DNA of 64,000 nucleotides, taken from the IMG/VR virus record IMGVR_UViG_3300028131_000823, positions 62,001 through 126,000 of that record; one strand, given 5' to 3'. This document shows, piece after piece, positions 8,212 to 16,074 of the stretch (positions within the stretch are counted from its first letter, which is position 1; every line of letters starts with the position of its first letter). The notes beneath the pieces were generated by a model. The model was not told the origin of the DNA. It did not search any database and saw nothing but the letters and a program-made list of their open reading frames with translations. The position numbers and the translations under genes were made by a program. This DNA comes from a virus.

Positions 8212-8220
8212 GATATATAG
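8212..8220 (+). promoter_or_regulatory. late-type promoter motif
   Basis: GATATATAG, 7 nt before ATG 8228. An in-frame ATG at 8210 overlaps this motif, one reason to prefer the start at 8228. Confidence 0.6.
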
Positions 8221-8227
8221 AAATATT

Positions 8228-9430
8228 ATGATTTTACAATATAACGAATTTTTAACAGAAAAAGAAGTTTCCATATCAAGAAGAAACTTTTATACAAAGG
8301 CTTTTCCACAATTTCTTAATGAAGATGAATTAGTCGAAGCCGCTAATTTAATAAATGAGGGTCTTTTTGATAATCTTTCTTTAGAAAAAATAGAAATGTT
8401 AAATGAGTCAGAACTTTATGAAAGTTTACTTTTAGAATTAAATTTAATACAAAGGCTAAAAGATAAAGCAACAGATGCATATCAAGTTGTAAAAGATAAA
8501 GGTAAAAAAGCTTTAAGTGCTATTCAACAAGGGGTGTTAGCAATTGGAGGTAAAATAGCCAATATTATTAAAAAGATTGTAGAAAATATTAAAGCAGTTG
8601 CTAAAAAAGCATTTGAAGCTGGTAAAAAATTAGCAAATAGCGCAAAGTCAAAAATGATAGCAGCTTTTAAAAATGAATTAGATTCTGGAAAGACTAATGA
8701 CAAAGATGCAATGAAAAACAAACTTAAATCTTTAAAAGACGATGTTCAAAATGGTAAAAAGGTAGGAAAACACGTTATAAAATGGTGTACTAAAGACGTT
8801 GCTAAGGAAACTGCTGACGCAATTATAAAAGGTGCAAAAGAAGATACTGATAAATCAAAGAAAGATAAAGATACAAGTGAATCTATGGGATACAGAAGCA
8901 TGGATTTATTTATGGAACATTCGTTATATAATACATTTTCAGCAGCAATTGATGCAGGTGAAATGGATCTTAATGAAATAGAACAACAATTAAACGAAGC
9001 TGGAGATAAAAAAGCAGCTAAAATTCCATTTATTTCTACTATTGCAAAATTTGTCAATAAGTTTCCACCTTTTAGTATTCTAAAAACGCTTAAAGAAAAA
9101 GGAGCTGAGGTAACAGGAGGATTATTAGGAAATTTATCTAAAATGGCAACTAAAGTAATGGGAGCTCCAGGACCTTATAAGTTTTTAGCAGTTGCTACAT
9201 TCATAGGTCTCGCTCTTGAAATAATAATGAAAGATACTATAAAAACCCTGACTACAAGCGTAATTACTACACTGTTCTTTCCACCAGCTGCTCCATTTAT
9301 TACTGCAGTGTTTAATGCAGCTTATGTACTTGCTGCAATCGCAGCTCTTGAAGTAGTTTTAGGTACTATTGAAGATAATGATGCAGATGATGCAAAGGCA
9401 GCAGCAAAGACATCCTCTAATAAAGCTTAA
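8228..9430 (+). CDS. large capsid-targeted protein with hydrophobic C-terminal region, 400 aa
   Basis: From ATG 8228 the protein begins MILQYNEFLTEKE, matching the capsid-targeting pattern, with a second possible cleavage-type site (FLNED) near residue 32. Residues about 90-150 form a Lys/Ala-rich amphipathic helix region. Residues about 310-380 contain two or three strongly hydrophobic segments (FLAVATFIGLALEII; PFITAVFNAAYVLAAIAALEVVL). A late-type motif precedes it. A capsid protein with membrane-inserting segments suggests a role in DNA or cargo delivery through the host envelope, but that is inference. It is located between nrdA and the sliding clamp, inside the interval that separates the polymerase halves. 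Confidence 0.6.
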   Translation: MILQYNEFLTEKEVSISRRNFYTKAFPQFLNEDELVEAANLINEGLFDNLSLEKIEMLNESELYESLLLELNLIQRLKDKATDAYQVVKDKGKKALSAIQQGVLAIGGKIANIIKKIVENIKAVAKKAFEAGKKLANSAKSKMIAAFKNELDSGKTNDKDAMKNKLKSLKDDVQNGKKVGKHVIKWCTKDVAKETADAIIKGAKEDTDKSKKDKDTSESMGYRSMDLFMEHSLYNTFSAAIDAGEMDLNEIEQQLNEAGDKKAAKIPFISTIAKFVNKFPPFSILKTLKEKGAEVTGGLLGNLSKMATKVMGAPGPYKFLAVATFIGLALEIIMKDTIKTLTTSVITTLFFPPAAPFITAVFNAAYVLAAIAALEVVLGTIEDNDADDAKAAAKTSSNKA

Positions 9431-9439
9431 TTTTTATTG

Positions 9440-9465
9440 AAACAATATTAGTTTATTACATATAA
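9440..9465 (+). promoter_or_regulatory. middle-type promoter AAACAA-N14-ATATAA
   Basis: AAACAA 9440-9445 and ATATAA 9460-9465, 14 nt apart, 27 nt before the clamp gene. Likely promoter of the 9.5-17.7 kb replication operon. Confidence 0.7.
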
Positions 9466-9492
9466 ATCTGTAAATAAACTAAATTATTCAAG

Positions 9493-10236
9493 ATGAAATT
9501 ACAAATCGATCGCATAGACCAGCATGCATTTACAAGTTTTGTTAATAGACTAAAGTTAATAGACTCTTTTATCTATTTCAAAATTAAAGATGGTCAAGTT
9601 ATCTCAACAGCTTACTTACCACAAAGAGACGCTGTAAAACACCATTCAGTCCCATTTGAAAGTATTTTTCAAACGGCCGAAGTACCTCAATTAGGTAAAG
9701 AATTAAAGGTTGCATTCTTCGATGCAGGTAGAATTATAGAAGCATTTAAACAATTTGAGCACGATGCAATTCGCTGCGAGATTGAATTCATAGAGAATGA
9801 ACAAGACTTAGTAGCTTCTACTTTTAGAATTTACAATGATGAGTTGGAAATTACTCTAGCATGTTCAGAGCCATCTCTAGGCTTTAAAGATCTTACACCA
9901 GATCAAATCGATGCAATATTTGCAAAAGCGCCAGATTCTTTTCAATTTGGAATTGATAACCACACTATCAATAAACTTAAATCTCTTTTTAATCTTGAAA
10001 AAGATGAGACATTCGATATTAAATCAAATGGAAAAGGTGTTGAAGTTAAAGGTAAGACATTTAATGTATTGGTTAGTCAATCACCAGAAGGAAATGGCGG
10101 CGCAACACTTTACAAAAAATACTTAACATTATTAGACAAGGAAGAGTACAACGTACACGTTTCTGCAAGCAAAGTTGTTTTTGATTCTAATGAGTCAGAT
10201 ACTTTATTAACAATATCAACTTGCCAAACAGCGTAG
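9493..10236 (+). CDS. 45: sliding clamp, gp45-like
   Basis: 247 aa (T4 gp45 is 228). The sequence has the alternating-strand pattern of a two-domain clamp, with MKLQIDRIDQHAFTSFV at the start, a central FDAGRIIEAFKQF and a C-terminal LLTISTC. Identification rests mainly on fold pattern, length and position: TAG 10236 is immediately followed by the ATG of the polymerase C-fragment, and the operon continues with UvsX and helicase. In T4 the trimeric clamp tethers the polymerase and also activates late transcription with gp55 and gp33. Confidence 0.75.
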   Translation: MKLQIDRIDQHAFTSFVNRLKLIDSFIYFKIKDGQVISTAYLPQRDAVKHHSVPFESIFQTAEVPQLGKELKVAFFDAGRIIEAFKQFEHDAIRCEIEFIENEQDLVASTFRIYNDELEITLACSEPSLGFKDLTPDQIDAIFAKAPDSFQFGIDNHTINKLKSLFNLEKDETFDIKSNGKGVEVKGKTFNVLVSQSPEGNGGATLYKKYLTLLDKEEYNVHVSASKVVFDSNESDTLLTISTCQTA

Positions 10237-11445
10237 ATGGAAGTAACTGAAGCTGTAGAAGAAAACATAGATAATTTATCTATAGAAGAATTAGAAGCAC
10301 TTGCTGCTGATTATGACATCATGAGTAATAAGTTCACGGCCTACGAACAGGCCGTGAAACTTTCGTTAAATAGTATCTATGGTGCATTCGGTAATAAGTG
10401 GTTTCATTTTTTTGATATTAACATTGCAGAATCAATTACTCTTCAAGGTCAAAATGCTATTATTTATTCAGAAACAGTATTAAATAAATACTTTAATGAT
10501 TTTTGGCATAAAGACACTAAGTTACATGAAGAACTTGGAATTAAGGTAAAAGGCAAGTTACATAGGCCATCTGTTATTTACATAGATACAGATTCTAACT
10601 ACGTGCAATTTGGTGAAATGTATGATTCTGTAGAATGGTTAGATGAGTCTAAAAAAATGGATGTTACAACATTTACATTAGAAGTTTACAACCGTAGAAT
10701 TAAGGAATTTATTTCTTTAGCGATGAAAAAATATGCAGTTGTTCATAATACTGATAATTTCTTAGTATTTGAACTAGAATCTATTGCATACTCAGGTATT
10801 TGGATGAAAAAGAAAAAGTATATTCAAGATATTGCATGGGAAGATAAGCTTTCTGTAAAAGATAGACACCCTTCTCTTAAAAAGATTAAGACAATTGGCT
10901 ACGATACTATTCAAAGTTCTACTCCATTATTTGCAAGACAAAAATTAGTAGAAGCACTTAAGTTATTGTTCACAAAGGGAACAAAGCCAGGTCCAGTTGA
11001 ATTACAAGAAATGGTACAATTCTTAAAGCAATGTAAAACTGAATTTAAGCTTGTAAATATAGACGATATTTCTTTTAATAGAAGAACTAATAATATCCAA
11101 CAGTATATTATTGACGATAATAAAGAATTTCAAATTGGACTTAAGTGTCCACCAAATGTAAAGGCTGCAGGTTTTTATAACTATCTCTTAAATAATAATT
11201 CTAAATACAAGAATAAGTATAAGATGATAGCAAATGGTGAAAAACTTAGGATCTATAATACAAAGCACCCTATTTGTGATACATTCGCATATTTACCAGG
11301 AGGGCATCCATATGAGATAGCACCTGAAATTGACTACGATACTCAATTTGGAAAATGCATGATTGATCCAATTAACAGAGTTCTTAAAGCAATAGGCTTA
11401 CAAGAATTAGATACAAACCTAATATATGCTTCGGCATTATTTTAA
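10237..11445 (+). CDS. 43: DNA polymerase C-terminal fragment (fingers, motif C, thumb)
   Basis: 402 aa continuing the gp43-like polymerase from 3727-5127. Motif B KLSLNSIYGAFGN (residues 41-53) and motif C YIDTDSNYV (catalytic D117 and D119) are present, followed by a KKKKYIQDIAWE/GYDTIQSS thumb region as in T4 gp43. The first ~35 residues are an acidic helical extension (EELEALAADYD) that may help dock to the N-fragment. The C-terminus ...IYASALF resembles the clamp-binding tail of T4/RB69 polymerase. It starts directly after the clamp stop codon. A perfect 9-bp GC-rich inverted repeat lies at 10333-10358 just before motif B. Confidence 0.92.
   Translation: MEVTEAVEENIDNLSIEELEALAADYDIMSNKFTAYEQAVKLSLNSIYGAFGNKWFHFFDINIAESITLQGQNAIIYSETVLNKYFNDFWHKDTKLHEELGIKVKGKLHRPSVIYIDTDSNYVQFGEMYDSVEWLDESKKMDVTTFTLEVYNRRIKEFISLAMKKYAVVHNTDNFLVFELESIAYSGIWMKKKKYIQDIAWEDKLSVKDRHPSLKKIKTIGYDTIQSSTPLFARQKLVEALKLLFTKGTKPGPVELQEMVQFLKQCKTEFKLVNIDDISFNRRTNNIQQYIIDDNKEFQIGLKCPPNVKAAGFYNYLLNNNSKYKNKYKMIANGEKLRIYNTKHPICDTFAYLPGGHPYEIAPEIDYDTQFGKCMIDPINRVLKAIGLQELDTNLIYASALF
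10333..10358 (+). repeat. GC-rich 9-bp inverted repeat inside the polymerase gene
   Basis: TTCACGGCC and GGCCGTGAA flank an 8-nt loop within codons for NKFTAYEQAVKL, just before motif B. The ACG, GCC and GTG codons here are uncommon in this AT-rich window, so the tract looks foreign to its surroundings. Confidence 0.6.
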
Positions 11446-11454
11446 AATAAACAC

Positions 11455-11610
11455 ATGAATATAGAAGACTACGTTTGCGAATTAGTGGCTGAAAACCCAA
11501 ACTATACTGAATTAGGAAAAAAGGTTGCAATTCATTTTAGAGAACATTTCTCAGAAAAAATAAATGAAGCAGCTAAACAAAAAAGAATTAAAGACTATGA
11601 ACCTTTCTAA
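11455..11610 (+). CDS. hypothetical protein, 51 aa
   Basis: MNIEDYVCELVAENPNYTEL onward; a small helical protein ending DYEPF. It starts 9 nt after the polymerase fragment and overlaps the next gene by 14 nt, consistent with a real gene in the replication operon. No family recognised. Confidence 0.55.
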   Translation: MNIEDYVCELVAENPNYTELGKKVAIHFREHFSEKINEAAKQKRIKDYEPF

Positions 11611-11773
11611 AGAAGAACAAACCATATTACAAGAGTATGTTGCAATTCAAAAAGAATTTAATACTTTAAAAAATGAGATGAGTAATATTAAACAAAAGGC
11701 TGAAGTCTTAATAAAAGAATTAAACAATATTAGAGAAAAAGAATCTAAGTTATTCGAAAAAATAAACAAATAA
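11597..11773 (+). CDS. small coiled-coil protein, 58 aa
   Basis: Heptad-rich helix (ILQEYVAIQKEFNTLKNEM, then IKELNNIREKESKLFEKI) over nearly the whole length. ATG 11597 is preferred over an in-frame ATG at 11564 because it shortens the overlap with the previous gene from 47 to 14 nt. One base separates it from uvsX. It might be a UvsY-like accessory by position, but UvsY is much larger and no similarity is visible. Confidence 0.55.
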   Translation: MNLSKEEQTILQEYVAIQKEFNTLKNEMSNIKQKAEVLIKELNNIREKESKLFEKINK

Positions 11774-11774
11774 A

Positions 11775-12890
11775 ATGGCAAAAAAGAAAGTTGAATTTAA
11801 TTTCAGTGATATTAACGCTGAATTAGCAAATATAAATCCATTAGGTAGTGTAATGGAAAATAGTGATTTTAGTGAAGTTACAGAATATATTGACACAGGT
11901 AATTATCATTTAAATGCATGTGTAAGTGGTAGTTTATTTGGTGGATGGCCAAACAGTAGAACTTGTGCATTAGCTGGCCCTTCTGGAACAGGTAAAACTT
12001 TCCTCATATTAAATAGTGTAAAACGTGCAATTGACATGGGTTACAATGTTATTTTTTATGATAGTGAAGCTGCTGTTGATAAACAATTAATGACAAAGTT
12101 TGGAATTGATTTAGCTAAGGTTAATTATCAACCGGTCAATACTGTACAAGATTTTAGACATTCAATCACAACGATCACAACTAAAATGCAAGAAGTAAAA
12201 AGAACAGGTGGTACAGTACCTAAGGTTATGATTATTCTTGATAGTGCTGGAAACTTGGCAACTCAAAAAGAAATCAATGATGCAGTCAGTGGTAGTGAAA
12301 AGGCTGATATGACAAGAGCCAAAATTCTTAAATCTATTTTTAGAATTATTATGACTCCATTGGCAGATCTTAAAATACCTTTCTTATTTACTAACCACAC
12401 TTATATGACGCAAGGCTTTATTGCACAACAAATAGCAGGTGGAGGTACAGGTCCTGAATATGCAGCATCAATTGTTTTATTCTTAAATAAAGCACAACTT
12501 AAAGAAGGTACTGAGAAAACAGGAATTATAGTTACGGCGAAACCAAACAAAAACAGATTTGCAAAGCCAACTCCAATTAAATTTCATTTACACTTTACTC
12601 AAGGAATGAATCCTTACGTAGGTCTTGAACAATATGTTTCATGGGATGTTTGTGGAGTTGATAGAGGAAGCTTTGATAAAAATGGAAAACCTGAACTTAA
12701 GGCAACTTCAAGAACTTGGATATGTAAGCACTTAGATAATCCAGTCTCAAATAAAGACTTCTTTACTGAAAAGGTATTTACAAAAGAAGTACTTGAAAAA
12801 ATCAATGAGCACATTCAGCCACTGTTTAATTATAGTGCAATGTCAGAAGACGTTGACGTTGATGCAATATTAGAAGAGACTGCAGAATGA
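11775..12890 (+). CDS. uvsX: RecA-like recombinase UvsX
   Basis: 371 aa, strand-exchange ATPase for recombination-dependent replication and repair. Walker A GPSGTGKT (68-75), Walker B-type VMIILDSAG (about 153-161), and a following ATQKEIND/TNHTYMTQGF segment like the L1/L2 DNA-binding loops of T4 UvsX. It lies between the clamp/polymerase genes and the helicase, as in T4-like genomes. Its stop overlaps the next ATG (ATGA). Confidence 0.9.
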   Translation: MAKKKVEFNFSDINAELANINPLGSVMENSDFSEVTEYIDTGNYHLNACVSGSLFGGWPNSRTCALAGPSGTGKTFLILNSVKRAIDMGYNVIFYDSEAAVDKQLMTKFGIDLAKVNYQPVNTVQDFRHSITTITTKMQEVKRTGGTVPKVMIILDSAGNLATQKEINDAVSGSEKADMTRAKILKSIFRIIMTPLADLKIPFLFTNHTYMTQGFIAQQIAGGGTGPEYAASIVLFLNKAQLKEGTEKTGIIVTAKPNKNRFAKPTPIKFHLHFTQGMNPYVGLEQYVSWDVCGVDRGSFDKNGKPELKATSRTWICKHLDNPVSNKDFFTEKVFTKEVLEKINEHIQPLFNYSAMSEDVDVDAILEETAE

Positions 12891-13183
12891 GTTTACAAAT
12901 AAATGAAGATAAACTTCCTATTAAATATATTTTAGGAATACACGACACATTGCCTTCTTACCCAGATGGATTTGACATTTTATATGAAAAAATAAAAAGA
13001 CACATTGGAGATACTAACCACAATTTCACAAAACATGCAAGTATGAAATATCATTTAAAAAACGCAGATCCAGAAAGAGTGGATAAAGCTTTAGCAGAAT
13101 TAGTTAAAGAAGGTTATATTGAACCGGTAAATGAAACAAAAGGTAAAGAGTCCTATAAAATAATAAACAACCCGTTTAATTAA
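12887..13183 (+). CDS. hypothetical protein, possible winged-helix, 98 aa
   Basis: It occupies the position of T4 gene 40 between uvsX and the helicase but shows no similarity to it. The second half (VDKALAELVKEGYIEPVNET) has the helix-turn-strand pattern of a winged-helix recognition wing. A DNA-binding accessory is possible. ATGA overlap with uvsX indicates coupled translation. Confidence 0.5.
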   Translation: MSLQINEDKLPIKYILGIHDTLPSYPDGFDILYEKIKRHIGDTNHNFTKHASMKYHLKNADPERVDKALAELVKEGYIEPVNETKGKESYKIINNPFN

Positions 13184-13189
13184 ACTAGT

Positions 13190-14506
13190 ATGGAATTTAG
13201 CCAAGATTATGAAAAAATGTTTTTTAGGTTTTCATTAGAAAAACCTAAATATTTACAGGCAATTAAGACAAGTTTTTATTCATCTGAAGAGATTGATATA
13301 CTTTCAACTCTTGCTCTTAAGTTTTTTATGAAGTTTAATGAAACTCCTTCAAAGGAACAGTTAAGACTTCTTGTTAAAAATGCAAAAACGGCTAAAGATA
13401 AAATTAGTGATAGTATAATTAATTTAATATTTGAAGTAGACTTAGATCAATATGATGAAGAGTGGCTAACATCTACTGCAGAATCATGGATTAAATGGAG
13501 AAACTTCGATACAACTCTTATTGACACTATTGAGTTTATTAAAACAACAACTGTAACTCCTGAAAATACTGATCATATAATTACAAAGGTTAAGACATTA
13601 ATAAATGAAAGAAATAATCTTACATTTAACAGTGATCTTGGTCTTGATTTTTTCGATGCAGAATCACATGATCAAAAAGAGACTGATAAAATTAGTACAG
13701 GATATAACTTTTTAGATAGAGTATTAGGCGGAGGATATGACAAAGGCGGTAATTTAGTAGTTTATGCGGGTGAACAGAATATTGGTAAATCCATTTTCTT
13801 AGCAAATGACGCAGCTCAATTCGTTAAGATGGGAACCAACACCGCCGTCATTACCGCTGAAATGGCAGCACATAAATTTGTTAAAAGAATCGGAGCAAAC
13901 CTTTTAGGTATTAACATTAGTGACTATAATGAAAAAGGTAAGAATAAAGATTTTATTAAAAGAAAATTAGAAACAGTAGGAAATGGATTTACTCCTCCAG
14001 GTAGTCTACATGTTAGACAATTCCCAACATCTCAAGCTACTGTGCTTGACATTGAAGCCTATCTTGCACAAATTGAAGAAGAAAAAGGAATTAAGTTAGG
14101 TGCAGTTGTTATAGATTATATTAACATCTTAGCAAATTATAGAAATCAAAACACTGAAAATACTTATATGAAGATTAAGCAAATTGCAGAAGATCTTAGA
14201 GCAATGGGTATTAGAAATAATTGGCTAATCGTTACAGCAACTCAAATTACAAGAAGTGGTTACAACTCTTCAGATATTACAATGACCGATATTGCAGAAT
14301 CTGCAGGTCTTTCTCATACTGCTGATGTTATGCTTGGAATTATTCAAGATGATATTATGAGAGCAGCAAATGAATACAGATTAAAAGTCCTTAAAATCAG
14401 AGATGGTGAAGGCAAGGGAACAAAATGCAAGTTAGATATTAACTACTCATATATGAGATTAATGGAAACTGAAGAAATAACAATGAGTAATTTACACGCA
14501 ATATAG
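13190..14506 (+). CDS. 41: replicative DNA helicase, gp41-like
   Basis: 438 aa DnaB-family 5'-3' helicase. The C-terminal RecA-like domain has Walker A GEQNIGKS (194-201), ITAEM, Walker B-type AVVIDYINILA and a downstream ATQITRSGYN motif. The N-terminal ~150 residues are helical like the gp41/DnaB collar. Length is close to T4 gp41 (475). It lies directly downstream of uvsX and the small gene 12887. No primase gene (gp61) is in the window. Confidence 0.9.
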   Translation: MEFSQDYEKMFFRFSLEKPKYLQAIKTSFYSSEEIDILSTLALKFFMKFNETPSKEQLRLLVKNAKTAKDKISDSIINLIFEVDLDQYDEEWLTSTAESWIKWRNFDTTLIDTIEFIKTTTVTPENTDHIITKVKTLINERNNLTFNSDLGLDFFDAESHDQKETDKISTGYNFLDRVLGGGYDKGGNLVVYAGEQNIGKSIFLANDAAQFVKMGTNTAVITAEMAAHKFVKRIGANLLGINISDYNEKGKNKDFIKRKLETVGNGFTPPGSLHVRQFPTSQATVLDIEAYLAQIEEEKGIKLGAVVIDYINILANYRNQNTENTYMKIKQIAEDLRAMGIRNNWLIVTATQITRSGYNSSDITMTDIAESAGLSHTADVMLGIIQDDIMRAANEYRLKVLKIRDGEGKGTKCKLDINYSYMRLMETEEITMSNLHAI

Positions 14507-14508
14507 AT

Positions 14509-14952
14509 ATGAGAAATAAGCAAGATAAAATATTTGACAATAATTTTGAAGCTCCAGACACGGAGGGAAAGGGATCTATTAACTTTGATTTAGATCCAGC
14601 AGTAAGAGGTAATCTTTCAGAAGAAGAAAATATACACTACGAAATATTAGCCAGGGATATACATGATTTAATTGAAAATTCAAGATTTAAAAAATTCAAC
14701 GTAATAAATGAATTTACAAGTGTAACTCGTCTTAAGAAAATAGACATCAATGAAGTTTATGGATTTATGGTAGATGAGTTAATTAAAAAATACTCAAGAA
14801 TAGATTTATTTTCTGAGTTATGTAATTATTTTAATATACCTCCAAATAAATTTTATAACTCATTATCAAATGTTTATAAAGAAGATCTAATTATGGAATT
14901 AGATAAAAAAACAGGAGTTCTTTCAAGAAAAAATATTAACAAACTTTTTTAA
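14509..14952 (+). CDS. unidentified operon protein, 147 aa, with C-terminal LF tail
   Basis: Acidic N-terminus (about 1-45), helical middle, and a basic C-terminus ending NINKLF. Located 2 nt after the helicase and directly abutting gp47. No family recognised. The small size, helical nature and terminal LF would suit a clamp-binding co-activator of the gp33 type, since no other gp33 candidate is visible, but this is speculation. Confidence 0.45.
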   Translation: MRNKQDKIFDNNFEAPDTEGKGSINFDLDPAVRGNLSEEENIHYEILARDIHDLIENSRFKKFNVINEFTSVTRLKKIDINEVYGFMVDELIKKYSRIDLFSELCNYFNIPPNKFYNSLSNVYKEDLIMELDKKTGVLSRKNINKLF

Positions 14953-16074
14953 ATGATTAAGACAAGTGTTTTAAGTAAACCCGTAAAAAGGGTGTGGGTA
15001 TTAGGCGATCTTCACTTTGGAGTTAGGTCTAATTCTATGGAATGGCTACAAATTCAAAAAGATTTTTTTGAACAGCAGTTTATTCCCACATTAAAGAAAT
15101 ATGTAAAACCAGGTGATGTTTTGGTACAGGTAGGAGATACGTTTGACAACCGCCAGAGTATAAACATCAAAGTTTTAAACTATGCCATGGATCTATTCGA
15201 GAGGCTAGGTGAGATATTGCCGGTCCATGTAATTTGTGGCAATCATGATATTTGGGCTAAGAAGACAAATGAAATTACTTCAATAGATACTCTTAAATGG
15301 ATCCCAAATGTACAAGTTTATACAGACCCTGTTGAGTATGTTTGGAATGATAGAAAAATACTACTAATGCCATGGAGAAGAGATTCAGCACATGAGGCAG
15401 AGACATTAGCAGACTATCCAATGAGTAAGATTGTATTTTGCCATTCTGAAGTTAGAGGTATTTACTTAAACGCAAAGGTAAAGAATCAGCATGGAAATGA
15501 AAGTAATATCTATTCAAAATACACGAGAGTATATAGCGGCCACATTCATTATAGACAAGAAAAGGATAAACTCTTAATGGTTGGTGTACCATATCAACTA
15601 ACAAGATCTGATATGAATAACACTAAAGGATTTGATCTTGTAGATTTAAAGGATATGCAAGAAACTTTCTTTGAAAATACAATATCTCCTCACTTTCTTA
15701 GGTATAATATTAAGATGTTATATGATATGCCACTTGAGAATTTTAAGGCACAAATTAAAAATAATTTTGTAGATCTTTATGTTCCTTCTGAAATAGCAAC
15801 ATCATCTGCATTGTCTAATTTAATTAACAGAGTGCAAAAGATTGGAAGAAGAATTGAGCCAAATATTTATCAAGAAGATAATTTTATAGACAAAGATTTA
15901 TATGACTTAGATGAGATAGAAGAAATGCAAAAGAACTATAGTGTTATGGGACTTTGTGAAAAATACATAGATTCTTCTACATTTGATAACAAGTTAAAAA
16001 AACAGATTAAAGACAAATTAAACCAACTTTATAACGGTTGTGTAAATAATTACGACTTAGACAATGAGAATTAA
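14953..16074 (+). CDS. 47: recombination endonuclease subunit gp47 (Mre11/SbcD-like)
   Basis: 373 aa metallophosphoesterase with a complete two-metal site: GDLHFG (D19, H21), VGDTFDNR, CGNHDIW, CHSEV and SGHIHY. It pairs with gp46 to resect DNA ends for recombination-dependent replication. The ATG abuts the previous stop, and its end overlaps gp46 by 11 nt, which suggests stoichiometric coupled translation of the two subunits. Confidence 0.92.
   Translation: MIKTSVLSKPVKRVWVLGDLHFGVRSNSMEWLQIQKDFFEQQFIPTLKKYVKPGDVLVQVGDTFDNRQSINIKVLNYAMDLFERLGEILPVHVICGNHDIWAKKTNEITSIDTLKWIPNVQVYTDPVEYVWNDRKILLMPWRRDSAHEAETLADYPMSKIVFCHSEVRGIYLNAKVKNQHGNESNIYSKYTRVYSGHIHYRQEKDKLLMVGVPYQLTRSDMNNTKGFDLVDLKDMQETFFENTISPHFLRYNIKMLYDMPLENFKAQIKNNFVDLYVPSEIATSSALSNLINRVQKIGRRIEPNIYQEDNFIDKDLYDLDEIEEMQKNYSVMGLCEKYIDSSTFDNKLKKQIKDKLNQLYNGCVNNYDLDNEN

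Noticed and set aside
8210-8227. ATG 8210 as the start of the capsid-tagged protein
   Set aside because: This ATG overlaps the late-type motif GATATATAG; starting at 8228 places the targeting tag at the N-terminus.
5128-10236. Homing endonuclease, intein or intron between the polymerase fragments
   Set aside because: No LAGLIDADG, GIY-YIG or HNH motif and no intein splice residues are visible; the interval is filled by nrdB, nrdA, the capsid-tagged gene and the clamp.
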